From Halococcoides cellulosivorans (GTDB lineage: Archaea; Halobacteriota; Halobacteria; Halobacteriales; Haloarculaceae), in assembly GCF_003058365.1 (NCBI RefSeq), contig NZ_CP028858.1:62001-126000 (forward strand): a stretch of DNA of 64,000 bases, read 5' to 3'. The position numbers and the translations under genes were made by a program. The notes below the pieces were generated by a model that did no database searches, was not told where the DNA came from, and saw only the letters and a list, made by a program, of their open reading frames with translations. Positions 60,209 to 64,000 of this stretch are shown here, one piece after another; within the stretch, counting starts at the first letter, position 1, and the number at the start of each line of letters is the position of its first letter.

Positions 60209-61314
60209 GTGAGAACGCCGAGACTGACGCCGAGGAGACGAACGCAGACGGGGCGGCCGAGGACACGACCGGCGACGGCGCGACCGCCGACGACGCGGCC
60301 GACGCCCCGGAGGCCGTGATCGACGCCGGCGTCGGCGCTGGCGGCGGGCGGATGCGCGAGTTCGTCGAGAGCGAGATTCTCGCGCGCTTCGGAGACGGGA
60401 GCGCCCGGGTCGGTCTCGGCGCACTCGAAGACGGATCGGTTCATTCCGTCGAGGGTGATATCGTGCTGACGACGGACACCCACGTCGTCGATCCGCCCGT
60501 CTTCCCCGGTGGCGACATCGGTGAACTCGCGATCTCGGGGACGGTCAACGATCTCGCGATGATGGGGGCGACCGACCCGATCGCACTCACCTGCGGGCTG
60601 ATCGTCGAGGCGGGCACGCCAGAGTCGCTGGTGACCGACGTGCTGGATTCGATGGCGGCCGCCGCCGACCGGGTCGGCGTCGAGATCTCGACTGGCGACA
60701 CGAAAGTGATGGGCGCGGGCGAGATCGATCGGATCGCGATCAACACGACGGGGATCGGCCGCGTCACGGGCGAGCCCTTGCAGGCCGCCCGCCTCGAAGC
60801 GGGCGATCGGATCGTCGTCTCCGGTCCGATCGGTGAACACGGCCTCGCGGTGCTCTCGGCCCGCGAAGGGTTCGATTTCGGCGGCGACCTCGCGAGCGAC
60901 GTCGCGCCCGTGAACGACCTCGTCCGCGCGGCGATGGCGGCCGGTACCGTTCGGACCGCGACCGACCCGACGCGTGGCGGCCTCGCGATGGCGCTCAACG
61001 AGTTCGCGAGTTCGGCCGACGCGGGGATCGCGGTCGAAGAACGCGCGATTCCGATCTCGGAGGCGGCCTCTGCGGCGGGCGAAGTGCTCGGGATCGAACC
61101 GCTCGACGTCGCCAACGAGGGCGTCGCCGTCTTCGGCGTCGCGCCCGACGATGCGGACGCGGTCGTCGATGCCCTTCGCGAAGCGGGGGCGCCGGACGCA
61201 ACGATCGTCGGTGAGGTCCTCACCGATCACCCGGGCCGGGTCGTCCTCGACACCGGGATCGGGCGGCGCTATCTCGCGGAACCCACTGGGGAGCAACTCC
61301 CCCGGATCTGCTGA
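60205..61314 (+). CDS. hypE: hydrogenase maturation protein HypE (carbamoyl dehydratase)
   Basis: 369 residues. The first 40 residues are an acidic extension not found in bacterial HypE. The rest is the PurM-like fold: GDIVLTTDTHVVDPPVFPGGDIG, TVNDLAMMGA, ISTGDTKVM and TRGGLAMALNE. The C-terminus PRIC supplies the cysteine that carries the thiocarboxamide later dehydrated to thiocyanate, the source of the cyanide ligands. Start overlaps the hypD stop (ATGA). Confidence 0.95.
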   Translation: MSENAETDAEETNADGAAEDTTGDGATADDAADAPEAVIDAGVGAGGGRMREFVESEILARFGDGSARVGLGALEDGSVHSVEGDIVLTTDTHVVDPPVFPGGDIGELAISGTVNDLAMMGATDPIALTCGLIVEAGTPESLVTDVLDSMAAAADRVGVEISTGDTKVMGAGEIDRIAINTTGIGRVTGEPLQAARLEAGDRIVVSGPIGEHGLAVLSAREGFDFGGDLASDVAPVNDLVRAAMAAGTVRTATDPTRGGLAMALNEFASSADAGIAVEERAIPISEAASAAGEVLGIEPLDVANEGVAVFGVAPDDADAVVDALREAGAPDATIVGEVLTDHPGRVVLDTGIGRRYLAEPTGEQLPRIC

Positions 61315-61706
61315 TGCACGAGTTCTCGATCGCCACCGGGATCGTCGACGTGGTCCGCGAGGAGGCCACCGACCACGGCGCCGACCGCGTCGAGTCGATC
61401 ACCGTCGCGGTCGGTGAGGCCAGCCACGTCAACCCGGAACAGCTGGAGACCTGTCTGACAGTCGCCACGGAGGACACCATCGCCGCCGACGCGACCCTCG
61501 ACATCGAGACGGTCGAGCCCTACGGCAGTTGTTCGTGTGGCTGGGCCGGTCGCCCCGAGACGAGCGATCGCGCGCTGGCGTACGCCCCCGATCTGCGCTG
61601 TCCGGAGTGTGAGGCACGGATCGACCTCGAAGAGGGCGACGGCTGTCGGGTGATGGAACTGGCCGTGCCGAGCGAGGACGCCGACGAGACAGAGACGACA
61701 CCATGA
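61314..61706 (+). CDS. hypA: hydrogenase nickel-insertion protein HypA
   Basis: 130 residues. MHEFSIATGIVDVV gives the nickel-binding His2-Glu3. The zinc site has RCPECEA (Cys-x2-Cys) as its second half, but the first half is GSCSCGW, a Cys-x-Cys rather than the usual Cys-x2-Cys. HypA passes nickel from HypB to the hydrogenase. Start overlaps the hypE stop (TGATG), and the stop overlaps hypB (ATGA). Confidence 0.92.
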   Translation: MHEFSIATGIVDVVREEATDHGADRVESITVAVGEASHVNPEQLETCLTVATEDTIAADATLDIETVEPYGSCSCGWAGRPETSDRALAYAPDLRCPECEARIDLEEGDGCRVMELAVPSEDADETETTP

Positions 61707-62539
61707 TTCATCGAACGTCTACGACGGCCCGCATCGACGCGTCGATCACTCGCATCGACGCCTGGCTGGACCGCCTCGTGGGCCCACTGCGGGCCCACCG
61801 CATCGGGATCGATCAGGAGCACGGCGACGAGGGGCACGACCACGGCGAGGGGACGGCCGACATCCTCGAACGGTTCGCCCGCCAGGCCGACGCCCTGCAC
61901 GAGGAGTTGGTCCACGACCGTGGCCTCCGAGTCGTCGGGTTCGTCGGCGCGACGGGCGCGGGCAAGACCCGCCTGATCGAGCGACTCATCGAGCGGACCG
62001 ACGACCGCGTCGGCGTGATCGTCGGTGACGTCGCCGGTGAGGACGACGCCGAGCGGTTCCGCGCGCTCGGGGCCGACGTCGCGAGCGTCGCGACCGGCAA
62101 GGAGTGTCATCTCGATCCCGGGCTCCTCGAGGATGCCCTCACGGAGATCGACCTCGACGCGATCGACCGACTCTACGTCGAGAACGTCGGGAACATGGTC
62201 TGTCCGGCGGATTTCCCGCTGGGCGCACAGGCGCGCGTGGTCGTCGTCTCCGCGACCGAGGGTGACGACGTGATCCGCAAACACCCCCTCCTGTTCCAGG
62301 CGGGCGATCTCGCGGTGATCAACAAACGTGACGTCGCGGACGCGGTGAACGCCGACCTCGACCGGATGGAACGGGACCTCGCCGCCATCGCGCCCGGGAT
62401 GGACGCGATCCGGACCGACGCCGAACACGAGGCTGGCATCGACGCCCTCGCGAGTGCGATCGACGAGCGGGTCGAAGCGCACAGCCATCAGGACGCCGAT
62501 CACGATCACACGCCCGGCCACGACCACGGCCACGACTGA
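61703..62539 (+). CDS. hypB: hydrogenase nickel-insertion GTPase HypB
   Basis: 278 residues. P-loop GATGAGKTRL at about 81-90, TGKECHLD (the metal site shared by HypB dimers), YVENVGNMVCPADFPLGA and NKRD for guanine. The N-terminal Cys-x2-Cys-Gly-Cys nickel site of bacterial HypB is absent; instead there is a short His-rich stretch near residue 40 (EHGDEGHDHGEG) and a longer one at the C-terminus (DHDHTPGHDHGHD). These could store nickel. Confidence 0.94.
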   Translation: MIHRTSTTARIDASITRIDAWLDRLVGPLRAHRIGIDQEHGDEGHDHGEGTADILERFARQADALHEELVHDRGLRVVGFVGATGAGKTRLIERLIERTDDRVGVIVGDVAGEDDAERFRALGADVASVATGKECHLDPGLLEDALTEIDLDAIDRLYVENVGNMVCPADFPLGAQARVVVVSATEGDDVIRKHPLLFQAGDLAVINKRDVADAVNADLDRMERDLAAIAPGMDAIRTDAEHEAGIDALASAIDERVEAHSHQDADHDHTPGHDHGHD

Positions 62540-62610
62540 ACCGTTTTCGTCGTCGCGTTCTGCGACCGCCGAGTCGAAACTGTCTCGGGCGGGCCGGCCG
62601 ACCATCGTCC

Positions 62611-63435
62611 ATGGGCGACGTGAGCGACGACCGGGTGTACGACGACGATGGCCCGGCATCGACGGCGTATCTCGGCACGGTCGACGGGGTGGTCACACTC
62701 GACGTCTCGACCGATCGCATCGGTCGGTTCGCACTCGAACACAGCGCGGTCGTGCGCGACCTCGCGGTCGTCGACGACCGGGTCGTCGTCGCGACCGCCG
62801 AGGACGTGGTGGTCCTCTCGGACGGCGCGACCGCGACGGGCTTCGGGGAGGCCATCGCCGTCGGGGGCAGCGATACGATTCTCGCGGCCGGGCCCGAAGG
62901 CCGTATCGCACGGCTCTCGGACGGCGTCTGGTCGACCGTCGGGGACCTGCAGGACGTTCGCTCGATGGCCGGCCCCTACGTCGGGACGGGCGATGGAGTG
63001 TATCGCGCTGGCGACTGCCTTGCCTACGAAGGACTCGTCGGCGCGAACGCGCTCGCGGCCCCAGATCCTGGCTGGGCCGGAACCCACGAGGGCCTGTATC
63101 GCATCGCAGACCAGGGCTACGAACACGACGGCGTGATCCGTGCGGTCGCCGCCGCGGGTGACGCGGTCCACGCTGCGACCGCCGAGGCGGTGTTCGAACG
63201 CGACCCCGAGGGCTCGGGCGGCCCGAGCGCGTGGACCGACCTCGATCCGCCGACCGAGGCGCCGATCGCGGCGCTGGCCCACGGACCGCGGGGCCCCGAC
63301 GGCCAGCGCACGCTGCTCGGCGTGACCGTCGACGGCGTGGCCGTCCTCCGCCCGGCGGCGAGTGCGGACGGCGGCGACGAGTGGCGACGGCGCACGCTGG
63401 GCTTCGAGGGCATCGCGGGCCTGGTCGTCGCCTGA
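62611..63435 (+). CDS. HVO_0234-type beta-propeller protein
   Basis: 274 residues made of repeated short beta strands (YLGTVDGVVTLDV, DDRVVVATAEDVVVLSDG, YVGTGDGVYRAGD, WAGTHEGLYRIAD) with no signal peptide, predicting a cytoplasmic beta-propeller. Similar haloarchaeal proteins are known as the HVO_0234 family, without known function. It is 71 bases after hypB and 48 before the PRPP synthetase gene. Confidence 0.75.
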   Translation: MGDVSDDRVYDDDGPASTAYLGTVDGVVTLDVSTDRIGRFALEHSAVVRDLAVVDDRVVVATAEDVVVLSDGATATGFGEAIAVGGSDTILAAGPEGRIARLSDGVWSTVGDLQDVRSMAGPYVGTGDGVYRAGDCLAYEGLVGANALAAPDPGWAGTHEGLYRIADQGYEHDGVIRAVAAAGDAVHAATAEAVFERDPEGSGGPSAWTDLDPPTEAPIAALAHGPRGPDGQRTLLGVTVDGVAVLRPAASADGGDEWRRRTLGFEGIAGLVVA

Positions 63436-63483
63436 GCGATCGCGATCGAAACAGGGTAATTCGAGGCCCGACCCCCTTCGACC

Positions 63484-64000
63484 ATGATCTTCAGTGCGTC
63501 CAGTTCACAGGCGCTCGCGGCGGCGCTGGCCGACGCGACCGCACACGATCTCGGAGCGGTCACCGTCGAGCGGTTCGCGGACGGCGAACGCATGGCGCGG
63601 ATCCACGACGACCCCGGCGCACACGCCGTCGTCGTCGCCGCGACGACGTCGGACGCGGCCCACGTCGAGTGTCTCCAACTCCAGGACGCCGTCCGCGAGG
63701 CTGGCGCTGACTCGGTCACGACAGTCCTGCCCTATATGGGCTACGCCCGCCAGGACGATGCCTTCCGCTCGGGTGAACCCGTCTCCGCACGCGCGATGGC
63801 CCGGGCGATCGCGACGGGCACCGATCGGGTCGTGCTGGTCAACCCTCACGAGAAAAGCGTCGTTGAGTACTTCGACGTGCCAGTCGCGGTCGTCGACGCG
63901 TCGGATCGTCTCGCGGCGGGCCTGCCCGACGATCTGGCGGATCCGCTCGTCATCGCACCGGACGAGGGCGCGACCGCGCTGGCCGACGGCCTCCAGAACG
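63484..64000 (+). CDS. prs: ribose-phosphate pyrophosphokinase (PRPP synthetase), 3' end outside window
   Basis: 172 codons visible, running off the end. MIFSASSSQALAAALA, then VERFADGERMARIHDD, VLPYMGYARQDDAF (the family's P-Y-x-x-Y-x-R-Q-D motif) and LVIAPDEGATA (the start of the ribose-phosphate loop region) identify it. It makes PRPP from ribose 5-phosphate and ATP. Start at ATG 63484. Confidence 0.93.
   Translation, partial: MIFSASSSQALAAALADATAHDLGAVTVERFADGERMARIHDDPGAHAVVVAATTSDAAHVECLQLQDAVREAGADSVTTVLPYMGYARQDDAFRSGEPVSARAMARAIATGTDRVVLVNPHEKSVVEYFDVPVAVVDASDRLAAGLPDDLADPLVIAPDEGATALADGLQN

Overview
The window is chromosomal DNA from a halophilic archaeon (class Halobacteria). The evidence is high GC, very acidic predicted proteins, Tat-type lipoproteins, archaeal replication proteins (PriS and GINS next to each other), HTH-10/Bat-type and TrmB regulators, archaeal AspRS, BRE/TATA-like promoters with very short leaders, and dense ATGA/TGATG gene overlaps. 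A complete hypCDEAB set for [NiFe]-hydrogenase maturation plus a NikR/CbiMNQO-type nickel-cobalt importer suggests a haloarchaeon with anaerobic or fermentative hydrogen metabolism. A Halorhabdus-like relative is a guess, not shown.

Layout. 0-5.5 kb: a radical SAM protein (cut by the window edge), a class I amidotransferase, a lipoprotein, a 1-Cys peroxiredoxin, a ZIP transporter and a CoA-disulfide-reductase-like protein with a rhodanese domain, preceded by a possible 29-codon leader peptide. 5.6-12.3 kb: an MMPL/RND exporter, a 1071-residue repeat-rich envelope protein and a divergent TrmB regulator. 12.3-15.5 kb: an HTH-10 regulator, a MIP18-type Fe-S assembly protein, a flavoprotein disulfide reductase and NikR. 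15.5-18.6 kb: a Fic-like protein divergent from the CbiM-N-Q-O importer. 18.6-26.9 kb: split lipoate ligase, lipoyl-E3 fusion, AhpD-like protein, ferredoxin-reductase-like flavoprotein, MFS, DUF89, KaiC-like and ArsR genes. 26.9-33.4 kb: a four-gene operon (BtuF/BtuC/BtuD-like ABC importer plus a TrmO-FmdE fusion) behind a palindromic operator candidate, divergent from a thioredoxin-CcdA fusion and a free-standing TrmO. 33.4-42 kb: housekeeping genes (aspS, M48 protease, lysA, M20 peptidase, GINS, priS). 41-44 kb: two NSS transporters with a 52-codon membrane protein gene between them. 44-50 kb: DUF6432, UPF0058, UPF0212, OGG-type glycosylase, acylphosphatase, NAD(P)HX repair enzyme, sugar dehydrogenase and a vapC remnant. 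50-53 kb: small accessory region with a DUF3800-type protein, a direct-repeat-flanked intergenic segment and a frameshifted mscS. 53-64 kb: Bat-type sensor regulator, poly-HAMP transducer with CheW, hypCDEAB, a beta-propeller protein and the 5' end of a PRPP synthetase gene.

How the parts may work together. NikR and the CbiMNQO importer would supply nickel to HypA/HypB, with HypC/D/E building the Fe(CN)2CO ligands, although no hydrogenase structural gene, hydrogenase endopeptidase or HypF is in the window. The TrmO-FmdE/ABC operon looks like a second metal or metal-chelate uptake unit. Lipoate ligase and the lipoyl-E3 protein form a lipoate-dependent oxidoreductase unit without its E1/E2 partners. 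All functions are read from sequence motifs by eye; no database search was run.
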